DNA from: Lacisediminimonas sp. | GTDB taxonomy: Bacteria; Pseudomonadota; Gammaproteobacteria; Burkholderiales; Burkholderiaceae_D | Length of the DNA: 41,424 nt | Assembly: GCF_030645335.1 (NCBI RefSeq) | Contig: NZ_JAUSNH010000129.1 | Coordinates: 1-41,424 of the forward strand | Direction of reading: 5' to 3' | Shown: positions 9,554 through 19,705 of the stretch, one piece after another | Position numbering within the stretch: position 1 is the stretch's first letter | Layout: the number at the start of each line of letters is the position of its first letter | The notes under the pieces: generated by a model | Seen by the model: the letters and a program-made list of their open reading frames with translations, nothing else | Databases searched by the model: none | What the model was told of the DNA's origin: nothing | Made by a program: the position numbers and the translations under genes

Positions 9554-10336
9554 ATGCTATCGATTTATGCCCTCCCGTCATTTTCCCTGCGCTTTGTTCC
9601 GATCTGGCGGCGCAATTTCCTGGTATGGCGCAAGCTGGCCGGGTCGAGCATATTGGGCAACGTCGCAGAGCCCTTGATCACGCTGATTGCATTCGGCTAT
9701 GGCCTGGGTAGCCTGCTCCAAAATATCGACGGTGTGCCCTACATCGCCTTCCTTGCGTCCGGTGCGATTTGCATGTCCATCATGATGGCCTCTTCATTCG
9801 AGGCTTTGTATTCGGCATTTTCGAGGATGCATGTACAGAAGACCTGGGATGCGCTGCTCAATGCACCGATCGACCTGGACGATGTGGTGCTGGCTGAAAT
9901 GTTATGGGCCGCCACCAAGGCGATGATTTCCGGTTTGGCGATATTGCTGGTGATGTTCATGCTGGGCATCGGCCTCCATCCGCACACGCTGTTGGTATTG
10001 CCCCTGCTGTTCCTGACCGGCATGACCTTTGCGTCGCTTGGCCTGGTGGTGAACGCAGTCGCAAAAGGCTACGATTTTTTTACCTACTATTTCACCTTGT
10101 TCAACACGCCGATGATCTTCCTGTCCGGGATTTATTACCCGACTACCAAGATGCCGGAGTGGCTGCAAACATTCGCCAGTATCTTGCCGCTGAGCGCGGC
10201 TGTGAATTTAGTGCGACCATTACTGCTGGGGCGCTGGCCTGATTCGTGGATATTCAATCTGGCGGTATTGCTCGTCTACTGTGTCGCCGGTTTTTATGCT
10301 GCCACGGTGTTGACGCGTCGCCGGCTTCTTCGGTAG
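9554..10336 (+). CDS. ABC-2 type transporter permease, NodJ type
   Basis: This is the membrane partner of the preceding ATPase. The roughly 260-residue protein has about six hydrophobic segments and the ABC-2 family region near the N-terminus (FVPIWRRNFLVWRKLAGSSILGNVAEPLITLIAFGYGLG), plus the C-terminal SGIYYPTTKMPEWLQTFASILPLSAAVNLVRPLLLG motif seen in NodJ-like permeases. I choose ATG 9554 with GGAAG five bases upstream. A TTG at 9536 overlapping the upstream stop would add six residues. The substrate is not deducible; lipo-oligosaccharides or other hydrophobic compounds are possible. Confidence 0.85.
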   Translation: MLSIYALPSFSLRFVPIWRRNFLVWRKLAGSSILGNVAEPLITLIAFGYGLGSLLQNIDGVPYIAFLASGAICMSIMMASSFEALYSAFSRMHVQKTWDALLNAPIDLDDVVLAEMLWAATKAMISGLAILLVMFMLGIGLHPHTLLVLPLLFLTGMTFASLGLVVNAVAKGYDFFTYYFTLFNTPMIFLSGIYYPTTKMPEWLQTFASILPLSAAVNLVRPLLLGRWPDSWIFNLAVLLVYCVAGFYAATVLTRRRLLR

Positions 10337-10360
10337 CGAGCCCAGGCATGGAGACGCAGC

Positions 10361-10693
10361 ATGGAATCCGTCAGTGTGGTCTTATGTAACGTGCCCGACC
10401 AGGAGACTGGCCGGTCGCTGGCGCGCTTGCTGCTGGAAAAACGTCTCGCCGCCTGTGTCAACCTGCTACCCGGTGTGCGGTCGATGTACCGCTGGCAGGG
10501 GGCGATTGAAGAGGCGCAGGAAGTGACCATGCTGATAAAAACGGTGTCGTCCCGTTATCACGAGGTGGAGCAGGCGATCCGCTCAGTCCACCCTTACGAC
10601 CTACCGGAAATCATTTGCCTGCCGATCCATGCAGGGCTGCCGGGATTCATCGATTGGATAAACGTGGAAACGAGGAAAGACCAGGATGTTTAG
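10361..10693 (+). CDS. cutA: Divalent-cation tolerance protein CutA
   Basis: The 110-residue sequence has the CutA1 pattern: an early VVLCNVPDQETGRSLARLLLEKRLAACVNLLPGVRSMYRWQG and the later HPYDLPEIICLPI. CutA forms trimers of ferredoxin-like fold and is linked to tolerance of copper and other divalent cations, but its exact function is unsettled. The final codons overlap the start of dsbD by eight bases. This implies translational coupling, and cutA-dsbD pairing is common in proteobacteria. Confidence 0.93.
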   Translation: MESVSVVLCNVPDQETGRSLARLLLEKRLAACVNLLPGVRSMYRWQGAIEEAQEVTMLIKTVSSRYHEVEQAIRSVHPYDLPEIICLPIHAGLPGFIDWINVETRKDQDV

Positions 10694-12491
10694 GGAAAGT
10701 CTGTTGGCGTTGATCAAGGCGCTTCTGCTGGCAGTATTACTGCCGCTGATGGCTGTTGCAGCGGAGGATTATCTCGATCCGGAAACGGCGTTCAAATTTT
10801 CTGCCCGCATGGTGGATGAGCGGACCATCGAAGTGCGCTACGTGATTGCCGACGGCTATTACATGTACCGTGAGCGCTTCGCTTTCAAAGCGGACGGCGC
10901 GCAGCTGGGTGCGCCCTCCATCCCACCTGGGAAAATCAAGTTTGACGAGACCTTCGGCAAGGATGTCGAAACGCACCGGAACTCGGTGACGATCCAGATA
11001 CCGGTTACGGCCGATGGGCCATTCAATTTCACGGTATCCAGTCAAGGTTGTGCGGACAAGGGGCTTTGCTACACACCGATGGATTCAACAGCGCGTCTGT
11101 CACCCACAGCCGGCAGCGGCCTGTTGTCAGCGCTGCGCGGTGGCGCGCAGTCCAGCGCAAGCAGCCCGGCACAATCCGGACCGGTCTTGTCTCCGGTGCA
11201 GGGCGGTGCGGCCAGCGGTCGCGAGATGGGGCGGATAGAAGCATCCCTGCAAAGCGGCCAGTTGGCGTTGATCGTGCCGCTTTTCATCCTGCTCGGACTC
11301 GGATTGGCATTTACGCCTTGTGTGCTCCCAATGGTACCCATCCTGTCTTCTATCATTGTCGGCGAGGGAAAGCATGTGAAGCGCGCCCGCGGTTTTGCGC
11401 TTGCCCTGTCGTATTCGCTTGGCATGGCCGTGGTCTATACGGCATTAGGTGTGGCTGCAGGACTGATTGGCGAGGGCCTGTCGGCCAGCCTTCAGAATCC
11501 ATGGGTGCTGGCGTCGTTTGCGCTGCTGATGGTGTTGCTGTCACTTTCCATGTTCGGCTTTTATCAGCTCCAGGTTCCCGCCGCGCTCCAGACCCGCCTG
11601 ATGCAAGTATCCGGCAAGCAGGGCGGCGGCAAGCTGCTCGGTGTCGGGCTGATGGGAGGCATCTCAGCGCTGATCGTTGGCCCCTGTGTGGCGGCGCCCT
11701 TGGCCGGCGCGCTGGTGTACATCAGCCAGACCCGTGATGTGGTCACCGGTGGCAGCGCCTTGTTCGCCATGGCGATTGGCATGAGCATCCCCTTGTTGCT
11801 GGTTGGTCTTTCCGCTGGTGCCCTGCTGCCGCGCGCCGGACCCTGGATGGACGTCGTCAAGCGTTTCTTCGGTGTGCTGATGCTGGCTACTGCCGTCTGG
11901 ATGGTTACCCCGGTCATCCCAGGCTGGGTGGCGATGCTGGCCTGGAGCGTCTTGGGCACTGTTGCCGGGGTCTGGTTCCTGCGCCGCAATGCCTGGGCAT
12001 TCAAGATTGCTGGCTTGCTTGTTTTCATCGGCGGTCTCGTGCAATTCGTGGGGCTGGCCACTGGCGGGCGCGACCCGCTGGCGCCGGTTGCACATCTGAC
12101 AGGACAGGCACACCATTTGAATTTCCAGACCGTGCGCAACAGCGCCGAACTGGACAAGGCCCTGAAGCAGGCCGGCGGCAAAATAACGATGCTCGATTTC
12201 TACGCCGACTGGTGCATCTCCTGCAAAGAAATGGAAAAGCTGACATTCACGGACGAGAGGGTGAGTGCCGAACTCGGCAAGATGCAATTGCTGCGCATCG
12301 ATGTGACCGCCAATAACGCCGACGACAAGGCGATGTTGAAACGCTTTGGCCTGTTCGGGCCGCCCGGCATGCTGTTTTTCGATGCTCGCGGACAAGAGAT
12401 GCGGCAGGCGCGCGTGGTCGGTTACGAGTCGCCCAAGGACTTCTTGCGGTCACTGTCCTTGACGGCAGGGCCGCCGCGCGGCGCCTTATAG
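10686..12491 (+). CDS. dsbD: Thiol:disulfide interchange protein DsbD
   Basis: DsbD moves electrons from cytoplasmic thioredoxin across the inner membrane to periplasmic proteins such as DsbC and cytochrome c maturation factors. The 601-residue protein has a signal peptide (about residues 1-26), an N-terminal periplasmic domain with the cysteine pair GCADKGLC (C122, C128), a central membrane domain with the reactive FTPCVLP and VGPCVAAP cysteines, and a C-terminal thioredoxin domain with DFYADWCISCK. All expected cysteine pairs are present. It overlaps cutA. Confidence 0.95.
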   Translation: MFRESLLALIKALLLAVLLPLMAVAAEDYLDPETAFKFSARMVDERTIEVRYVIADGYYMYRERFAFKADGAQLGAPSIPPGKIKFDETFGKDVETHRNSVTIQIPVTADGPFNFTVSSQGCADKGLCYTPMDSTARLSPTAGSGLLSALRGGAQSSASSPAQSGPVLSPVQGGAASGREMGRIEASLQSGQLALIVPLFILLGLGLAFTPCVLPMVPILSSIIVGEGKHVKRARGFALALSYSLGMAVVYTALGVAAGLIGEGLSASLQNPWVLASFALLMVLLSLSMFGFYQLQVPAALQTRLMQVSGKQGGGKLLGVGLMGGISALIVGPCVAAPLAGALVYISQTRDVVTGGSALFAMAIGMSIPLLLVGLSAGALLPRAGPWMDVVKRFFGVLMLATAVWMVTPVIPGWVAMLAWSVLGTVAGVWFLRRNAWAFKIAGLLVFIGGLVQFVGLATGGRDPLAPVAHLTGQAHHLNFQTVRNSAELDKALKQAGGKITMLDFYADWCISCKEMEKLTFTDERVSAELGKMQLLRIDVTANNADDKAMLKRFGLFGPPGMLFFDARGQEMRQARVVGYESPKDFLRSLSLTAGPPRGAL

Positions 12492-12524
12492 CCACTGGTC
12501 AGTAACAAACTATTTTTCGGTCTT

Positions 12525-12552
12525 TTGCCGGGGTGGCCACGGCCGCTATATT
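12525..12552 (+). promoter_or_regulatory. Possible sigma-70 promoter of the peroxiredoxin gene
   Basis: TTGCCG (12525-12530) and TATATT (12547-12552) are separated by 16 bases, a plausible -35/-10 pair about 44 bases before the ATG. It lies between dsbD and the peroxiredoxin gene. Confidence 0.4.
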
Positions 12553-12595
12553 CAAGGATTCTTCATTCTTGATTATCGATCGACAGGAGGACGCA

Positions 12596-13234
12596 ATGAC
12601 TTTGCAACTAGGTGATACGGCGCCGGACTTCGAGCAGGACTCTTCGACCGGGCGCCTTAAGTTTCATGAATGGGCGGGTGATTCGTGGGTTGTGCTATTT
12701 TCACACCCCGCTGATTTCACGCCGGTTTGCACGACAGAATTGGGCCTGACTGCCAAGCTCAAGGATGAATTTGAGAAGCGCAATGTGAAGGCGCTAGCAC
12801 TCTCCGTCGATCCGGTCGACAAGCACAAATCATGGATCCGGGATATTGAGGAGACGCAGAATACGGTGGTCGGATTCCCGATCGTGGCCGATGCCGACAA
12901 AACAGTCGCCGGGCTGTACGACATGATCCATCCGAACCAGTCCGAAACTACCACCGTCAGGTCCCTGTTCGTCATCGACCCCAAGAAAAAGGTTCGGCTG
13001 ATGATTACCTATCCAATGAGCACCGGCCGCAATTTTGATGAAGTCCTGCGGGTAATCGATGCATTGCAGCTGACTGACAAATACACTGTCGCAACGCCGG
13101 GCAACTGGCGCCGCGGCGACGATGTGATCATCCCTTTGAGCTTGCAGGACGAGGCGGTGATCAAGCAGAAATTCCCGAAGGGATACAAGGCGCCGAAGCC
13201 ATATCTTCGGATCACGCCGCACCCCGGCAAATAG
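12596..13234 (+). CDS. Peroxiredoxin, 1-Cys (Prx6) type
   Basis: Peroxiredoxins reduce hydrogen peroxide and organic peroxides through a peroxidatic cysteine. The 212-residue protein has the active site HPADFTPVCTTELG with C45, and this is the only cysteine in the whole chain, so no internal resolving cysteine exists. The long C-terminal region (TPGNWRRGDDVIIPLSLQDE, ending KPYLRITPHPGK) is typical of Prx6-like enzymes. The start at ATG 12596 is set by AGGAGG six bases upstream; the track's GTG at 12533 is rejected. A strong terminator follows. The reductant is unknown. Confidence 0.92.
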   Translation: MTLQLGDTAPDFEQDSSTGRLKFHEWAGDSWVVLFSHPADFTPVCTTELGLTAKLKDEFEKRNVKALALSVDPVDKHKSWIRDIEETQNTVVGFPIVADADKTVAGLYDMIHPNQSETTTVRSLFVIDPKKKVRLMITYPMSTGRNFDEVLRVIDALQLTDKYTVATPGNWRRGDDVIIPLSLQDEAVIKQKFPKGYKAPKPYLRITPHPGK

Positions 13235-13251
13235 GATCGTTTCACCGGCCG

Positions 13252-13282
13252 AAAAAAAGCACTCCTTGAGAGTGCTTTTTTT
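13252..13282. terminator. Bidirectional terminator between the peroxiredoxin gene and hemB
   Basis: AAAAAAAGCACTC, loop CTTGA, GAGTGCTTTTTTT is symmetric with A and T tracts on both sides, so it can end transcription of the plus-strand peroxiredoxin gene and the minus-strand hemB gene. Confidence 0.9.
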
Positions 13283-13310
13283 GTTGCCGATTTGACGCGA
13301 CGGCGAGCGA

Positions 13311-14500
<1,190 letters not shown>

Positions 14501-15296
14501 TTTTTTCTGCATCTTGTTTCACATCTGCTTCGGCCTCGCTCTGTTCGCGAGGCTTTTCTTCATCCTCATCGTCATCGTGCAATCCAAGCCAATCCTCCAG
14601 CCGCTGCGTCGCCTCGTCAAGTCCAGTGCGTTTCAATGCAGAGAACAACTGCGCGGTGAACGGGAATGGCTGACCATTTTCGTCGACGTAGCTGGCAAGG
14701 ATAGTCTGCGCTTGCCGCAGCGCGTTGACGCTGTCATTGCGGTTGAGTTTGTCGGCCTTGCTCAGCAGGCAGTGAACTGGTCGCCCGGTCGGCGCAAACC
14801 ACTCAAGCATCTGGATGTCGAGGTCGGTAAACGGTCGCCGGCTGTCGATGATCAGCACCAGTCCCGCCAATTGAGGCCGGGTCTGCACATAGGCTCCCAG
14901 CAAATTTTGCCAGTGTTCCTTGGCCGACCCGGACACTTCGGCGTAGCCGTAACCGGGCAGGTCTACCAGGAAGCCCTTGATCTCGTCGACCCGGGTTACG
15001 TCCTTGCGGTGCTGGCCGACATGTGCGCCGCCGATCGAAAAATAATTGATGTGCTGGGTGCGGCCCGGGGTCTTGGAAGCAAACGCCAGTCGCTTCTGGT
15101 TGCACAACACGTTGATGGCGGTAGACTTACCAGCATTCGAGCGGCCGGCAAAGGCGATCTCGGGCACTTGCGTATTTGGCAATTCGCGCAGGTGGTTGGC
15201 AGTGGTGAAAAAGCGCGCTTGCCAGATTTGGGACATGGGGATGAGATAGAAATGAATGCAGGAGAATGCAGGACGGCGGAAAAAATGCCGGGAAGC

Positions 15297-15308
15297 TATT
15301 GTACAATA
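15297..15308. promoter_or_regulatory. Perfect 12-bp palindrome between engB and cytochrome c4 gene
   Basis: TATTGTACAATA reads identically on both strands and lies in the 189-base divergent spacer. It contains TACAAT in both directions, so it may supply -10 elements for one or both genes or be a dimeric regulator's site. No convincing -35 was found for either direction. Confidence 0.3.
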
Positions 15309-15425
15309 ATGGGTTGCGTGCGCCGATAAGTCCGCTGATCTTCCGCTGGTTTTCGTGATCAGCCTCATGAAGTCAAGGGTTCGGCGATGTCAGGGCAGAA
15401 TGTTAAATCCTCTCAGGGTGTTTGA

Positions 15426-16088
15426 ATGAATCGTGCATTGATTCCGTTTTTGAAGTCGGCGTTGCTCATCGTGATGGCCGCCAGCTCCATTTCAGTCCAG
15501 GCTGCCGAAGGAAAGCCGGCCCCCAAGGCCGATCCTGCCAAAGGTGAAGCGATCTATACCAATGGCGATAGCGCGCGGAACATAACCGCTTGCGCCTCCT
15601 GCCACGGTGCCGCCGGCAATTCGACCATTGCGCAGAATCCCAGGCTGTCTGCCCAGCATGAAGCGTATCTGGTCAAGCAACTTACGGAATTCAAGGGGCC
15701 AGCGCGCAACAATGCGGTCATGACTGCGATTTCCAAGCCCTTGACCGATGACGACATGAAAAACATCGGCGCCTACCTGTCCAAACAGCAGCCCAAGCCG
15801 GGCGCTGCCAAGAACAAGGCGACCGTGGAACTGGGCAAGAAAATCTATCGTGGCGGGATCGTTGAAAAGAGCGTGCCTGCCTGCGCAAGTTGCCATTCTG
15901 CCAATGGGGCTGGCATTCCGGCCCAGTTCCCGCGGCTAGCCGGCCAGCATCAGGATTACACGGCCGCGCAGCTCACTAATTTCCGTTCCGGCGCGCGCAA
16001 GAACAGCGAGCAAATGACCACCATTGCCAAGCGCATGTCGGATGAAGAAATCCAGGCGGTTTCTGATTATGTTGCTGGTCTGAAGTAA
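15426..16088 (+). CDS. Cytochrome c4, diheme periplasmic electron carrier
   Basis: This protein would carry electrons from the bc1 complex to terminal oxidases in the periplasm. The 220-residue chain has a signal peptide (about residues 1-26, ending VQA-AEG) and two c-type heme motifs, CASCH at 56-60 and CASCH at 153-157, each in one half of a duplicated class I cytochrome fold. Methionines in VMTAISKPL and EQMTTIAKRM are candidate axial ligands. AGGG lies seven bases before the ATG. It precedes the System II maturation genes resB and ccsB, which attach such hemes. Confidence 0.94.
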   Translation: MNRALIPFLKSALLIVMAASSISVQAAEGKPAPKADPAKGEAIYTNGDSARNITACASCHGAAGNSTIAQNPRLSAQHEAYLVKQLTEFKGPARNNAVMTAISKPLTDDDMKNIGAYLSKQQPKPGAAKNKATVELGKKIYRGGIVEKSVPACASCHSANGAGIPAQFPRLAGQHQDYTAAQLTNFRSGARKNSEQMTTIAKRMSDEEIQAVSDYVAGLK

Positions 16089-16170
16089 GCGGCCGGCAAG
16101 TCAACGGCCAGGCGAACCTTAACCAGGACTCACCAGGAAACAAGAAACCTGCGGTCCCGGAAAAAGTCTG

Positions 16171-16200
16171 AGGGGTGGCCAAGGCCACCCCTTTTGTTTT
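16171..16200 (+). terminator. Rho-independent terminator after cytochrome c4 gene
   Basis: AGGGGTGGCC-AA-GGCCACCCCT forms a near-perfect stem, followed by TTTGTTTT. It separates the cytochrome gene from resB, which begins only some 30 bases later. Confidence 0.85.
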
Positions 16201-16227
16201 GGCATGCAGTACCAAAATTCAGAGCAC

Positions 16228-18345
16228 ATGGAAACCACAACCACCGGCATTGAATTGCAGACAGAACGGCGGTGGCTGCGCGACTTCGTCGAACTGCTGT
16301 CGTCAATGCGGTTCGCCATCAGCCTGCTGACCCTGATTGCAATTGCTTCCATCATCGGCACCGTTCTGAAGCAGAACGAGCCAATGACCAACTACGTCAA
16401 CCAGTTCGGACCGTTCTGGTTTGAAGTGTTTGGCAAGCTCGGTGTGTACGCCCTGTATTCAACCTGGTGGTTCCTGCTGATAATGGGCTTCCTGGTCGCG
16501 TCGACCTCCCTATGCATCTTGCGCAATGCGCCGCGCATGCTCAGCGACATGCGCAGCTGGCGCGAGAACGTGCGGGAGCAATCCTTGCGCAATTTCCATC
16601 ACCGTGCCGAGTGGAGTGAGTCCAACGGCGAGCAAGCCTTGTTGCAACGTGCCCTGGCCGTGGTCACTTCCCGCGGCTACAAGGTAAAGGTTGTCGCCAA
16701 GGATGGTGCAAGCCTGCTCACGGCCAAGCGCGGTGCGGCGAACAAATGGGGCTATATTTTTGCCCATTCGGCGATCGTGATCATTTGCATCGGCGGCCTG
16801 ATGGACTCCGACCTGCCGATCCGCTTCCAGCAACTGGCCTTTGGCAAGACGCCATTCGCGGGCAGCGGGATCATTGCCGACATACCAGCAAAACATCGCC
16901 TCGGATTGGGCAATCCCAGCTTTCGCGGCAACACGCTGATACCCGAGGGCGGGCGCAGCAACACGGCCATCCTGCCCCAGGCCAGCGGTGTGCTGATACA
17001 GGAACTGCCATTCACGATCGAGTTGAAGAAATTTATCGTCGACTTTTATACGACCGGCATGCCGAAGTTGTTCGCCAGTGAAGTGATCGTCACCGACCAT
17101 GAGACCGGCAAGCAGTTTCCCGCGACCATCAAGGTAAATGAGCCGCTGATTTACAAAGGCATGGCGGTCTACCAATCGAGCTTCGAGGATGGTGGTACAA
17201 AGTTGAAGCTGACCGGCTACCCGATGTCCGGTGCGCGCAGCTACGCGTTCAAGACCACCGGCGAAGTGGGTGCCAATACGCCGTTATCGAGCGACCTGGG
17301 CAATGAATACACCGTCGAGTGGAGCGGATTCAGGGCATTCAACGTCGAGAACATGACCGACAGCGGCGATGTGCGCGCCGTGATGCGCAATAAATCCCTC
17401 GCCGAGAGTCTTGATGCGCGACTGGGTTCCGCCGCCAAGGCGGGCGGCAACAAGGACCTGAAAAACGTGGGGCCGAGCGTTCAGTACAAATTGCGCGACA
17501 AGACCGGCCAGGCACGCGAGTTCCATAATTACATGCAGCCGGTACTGGTCGACGGCGCTTATGTCTTCCTGGCCGGCATGCGGGAGTCGCCAGCCGAGCC
17601 ATTCAAGTACTTGCGCATTCCCGCCGACGAAAACGACTCTGTCGAAGAGTGGATGCGTTTGCGTGCTGCGGTCCAGAATCCGGCATTGCGCGAGCAGTCT
17701 GCGCGCCGCTATGCCAACAAGGCAATGTCGGCAACGGGTGACGCCGCCATGCAGGATCGCTTGCGCCAGTCGGCCTTGCGTGGCCTGGAAATATTCGCTG
17801 GTGACGACCAGCAGTCAGGCTTTCTTGCCGTGTCGCGTTTCCTTGAAAAAATCCCGGCCGCCGAGCAGGAAAAGGCAGCCGATATTTTCATGAAAATACT
17901 CAACGGCAGCATGTGGGAGTTATGGCAGGTCGCGCGCGAAGCAGACGGCTTGAAAGCCGTCGCCCCTGACCAGAAAAACGGTCAGTTCCTGCAGATCGCG
18001 ACAGGCGCACTTGCCGATTCATTCTTTTACAGGGCGCCGGTTTTCCTGCAGCTCAACGAGTTCGACGAAGTCAAGGCCTCAGTGCTACAGGTGACGCGCT
18101 CGCCGGGTAAAAATGTAGTGTATGTTGGATGCTTGTTGCTGGTGCTGGGCGTGTTCGCGATGCTTTACATTCGCGAACGCCGCTTGTGGATCTGGGTTCG
18201 CAGCGCGGGACACGACGGTGGGGCACATGCGCTGATGGCCATGAGCACACAGCGCAAGACCCTGGACTTCGAGAGCGAGTTCGAATCCATGAAACGCGAC
18301 CTGACCGGGGCCGCCTCACCGGCCAGTCCGCTTCCCCCCGGCTGA
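16228..18345 (+). CDS. resB: Cytochrome c biogenesis protein ResB (System II, Ccs1)
   Basis: ResB works with CcsB to move heme across the inner membrane and attach it to apocytochromes c. The roughly 705-residue protein has two early membrane segments (MRFAISLLTLIAIASIIGTVL and WWFLLIMGFLVASTSLCIL), a third near IFAHSAIVIICIGGLMDS, a large periplasmic domain, and a final segment VVYVGCLLLVLGVFAMLYI. This is the ResB layout. I prefer ATG 16228 (METTTTGIEL) over the track's ATG at 16204, which abuts the terminator tail; ribosome binding sites are weak at both. The gene is followed by ccsB after 111 bases. Confidence 0.93.
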   Translation: METTTTGIELQTERRWLRDFVELLSSMRFAISLLTLIAIASIIGTVLKQNEPMTNYVNQFGPFWFEVFGKLGVYALYSTWWFLLIMGFLVASTSLCILRNAPRMLSDMRSWRENVREQSLRNFHHRAEWSESNGEQALLQRALAVVTSRGYKVKVVAKDGASLLTAKRGAANKWGYIFAHSAIVIICIGGLMDSDLPIRFQQLAFGKTPFAGSGIIADIPAKHRLGLGNPSFRGNTLIPEGGRSNTAILPQASGVLIQELPFTIELKKFIVDFYTTGMPKLFASEVIVTDHETGKQFPATIKVNEPLIYKGMAVYQSSFEDGGTKLKLTGYPMSGARSYAFKTTGEVGANTPLSSDLGNEYTVEWSGFRAFNVENMTDSGDVRAVMRNKSLAESLDARLGSAAKAGGNKDLKNVGPSVQYKLRDKTGQAREFHNYMQPVLVDGAYVFLAGMRESPAEPFKYLRIPADENDSVEEWMRLRAAVQNPALREQSARRYANKAMSATGDAAMQDRLRQSALRGLEIFAGDDQQSGFLAVSRFLEKIPAAEQEKAADIFMKILNGSMWELWQVAREADGLKAVAPDQKNGQFLQIATGALADSFFYRAPVFLQLNEFDEVKASVLQVTRSPGKNVVYVGCLLLVLGVFAMLYIRERRLWIWVRSAGHDGGAHALMAMSTQRKTLDFESEFESMKRDLTGAASPASPLPPG

Positions 18346-18365
18346 ACCGGGGTAACACGACTGAT

Positions 18366-18389
18366 GCCGCTTCCCGCAATGGAAGCGGC
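18366..18389 (+). promoter_or_regulatory. Perfect hairpin in the resB-ccsB spacer
   Basis: GCCGCTTCC, loop CGCAAT, GGAAGCGGC form a perfect 9-bp stem 20 bases after the resB stop. No T tract follows, so it is not a standard terminator. It could be an mRNA-stability or processing element. Confidence 0.4.
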
Positions 18390-18395
18390 AATAAT

Positions 18396-18423
18396 GACGC
18401 AACAACGACGCAACACGACGCAA
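18396..18423 (+). repeat. Three direct copies of GACGCAA
   Basis: GACGCAA occurs at 18396, 18407 and 18417, spaced 11 and 10 bases apart, close to one DNA helical turn. The repeats lie 34 bases upstream of the chosen ccsB start. They could be a protein-binding array or chance. Confidence 0.35.
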
Positions 18424-18456
18424 TGGCGACATGCGCCTGGAGTCTGGAGAATGACA

Positions 18457-19614
18457 ATGGATACGATAGAAGCATCGACACATGATTTTTCGCCGGCGCC
18501 CGGTTTTTTCAAACGGCTGAGCGTCCTCGATTGGCTGTATGCGGCAGCATTGCTCGGCGGCGTCCTGTTCGCGCTGAACCGGTATGCCGGCTACATGGAC
18601 ATTTACGAAAAAGCGATCCTGCTTCTTTCCGCGCCTGTCTTTGCATGGCTGGGCTGGAACTGGCGAGCGGTACAGCCGCTGATGGCCGTGCTGGCCGTGC
18701 TGTCACTCGGATCGATCGCGCTCTATGGCGGCACTCTGGAAGCGGCAAACAGCAGGTTCTTGCTGAAATACCTGTTGTCGAGCCAGTCGGCCATCCTCTG
18801 GATGAGCACATTGTTTTTCCTGTCCACCTTGTTCTACGCAGGCGGGTTTGCACTGCGCTCGGATACGGGCTCGTCGATCGGGAACAAATTGTGCTGGGCG
18901 GCGGTAGTCAGCGGCTTTACCGGCATGCTGGTGCGCTGGTACGAGTCCTACCTTGTCGGTGCGGACGTTGGGCACATTCCGGTGTCCAACCTGTATGAAG
19001 TATTCGTGCTGTTTTGCCTGATTACCGCGTTGTTTTACCTGTATTACGAACTGCATTACCGCACCCGGGCGCTGGGCGCCTTCGTCATGCTGATCATTTC
19101 GGCGGCAGTGGCTTTCCTGCTCTGGTACACCGTCACCCGCAACGCGCATGAGATCCAGCCGCTGGTCCCTGCATTGCAAAGCTGGTGGATGAAGATCCAC
19201 GTCCCTGCCAACTTCATCGGCTATGGCACGTTTGCCCTGGCCGCCATGGTCGCCGTCGCTTACCTGCTCAAGTCGCATGGCCATCTGGCGGACCGCTTGC
19301 CCACGCTGGAGTTGCTCGATGACGTGATGTACAAGTCAATCGCAGTTGGCTTTGCTTTCTTTACCATTGCCACCATCCTCGGTGCGCTGTGGGCGGCCGA
19401 TGCCTGGGGCGGTTACTGGTCCTGGGATCCGAAAGAAACCTGGGCCCTGATCGTCTGGCTCAACTATGCCGCCTGGCTGCACATGCGGCTGATCAAGGGC
19501 CTGCGTGGGCGGGTCGCTGCCTGGTGGGCGCTGATGGGGCTGCTGGTCACGACGTTTGCATTCCTGGGCGTGAACATGTTCCTTTCCGGCCTGCACTCTT
19601 ACGGGGCGTTGTGA
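18457..19614 (+). CDS. ccsB: c-type cytochrome biogenesis protein CcsB (ResC/CcsA family heme handler)
   Basis: This membrane protein pairs with ResB for heme delivery and attachment in System II. The roughly 385-residue sequence has about eight membrane segments and the tryptophan-rich WGGYWSWDPKETWALIVWLNYAAWLH signature, the heme-handling WWD-type motif of the family. The track begins at 18364, in the structured spacer. I choose ATG 18457 because GGAG lies seven bases upstream; ATG 18451 would be only one base away from that site. It is the second gene of the resB-ccsB pair. Confidence 0.94.
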   Translation: MDTIEASTHDFSPAPGFFKRLSVLDWLYAAALLGGVLFALNRYAGYMDIYEKAILLLSAPVFAWLGWNWRAVQPLMAVLAVLSLGSIALYGGTLEAANSRFLLKYLLSSQSAILWMSTLFFLSTLFYAGGFALRSDTGSSIGNKLCWAAVVSGFTGMLVRWYESYLVGADVGHIPVSNLYEVFVLFCLITALFYLYYELHYRTRALGAFVMLIISAAVAFLLWYTVTRNAHEIQPLVPALQSWWMKIHVPANFIGYGTFALAAMVAVAYLLKSHGHLADRLPTLELLDDVMYKSIAVGFAFFTIATILGALWAADAWGGYWSWDPKETWALIVWLNYAAWLHMRLIKGLRGRVAAWWALMGLLVTTFAFLGVNMFLSGLHSYGAL

Positions 19615-19705
19615 CCCTGCCGGCGACGCGATGTAAATTGGTGTAAGGTTGTCCGGGTCGGGCCCGACCAAGGCAGACAGAAGCGCAACCTGCCAAGGAG
19701 TCGAC

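Noticed and set aside
16204-16227. Earlier resB start at ATG 16204
   Set aside because: It directly abuts the T tract of the cytochrome c4 terminator and has no ribosome binding site; the eight extra residues do not resemble the family N-terminus.
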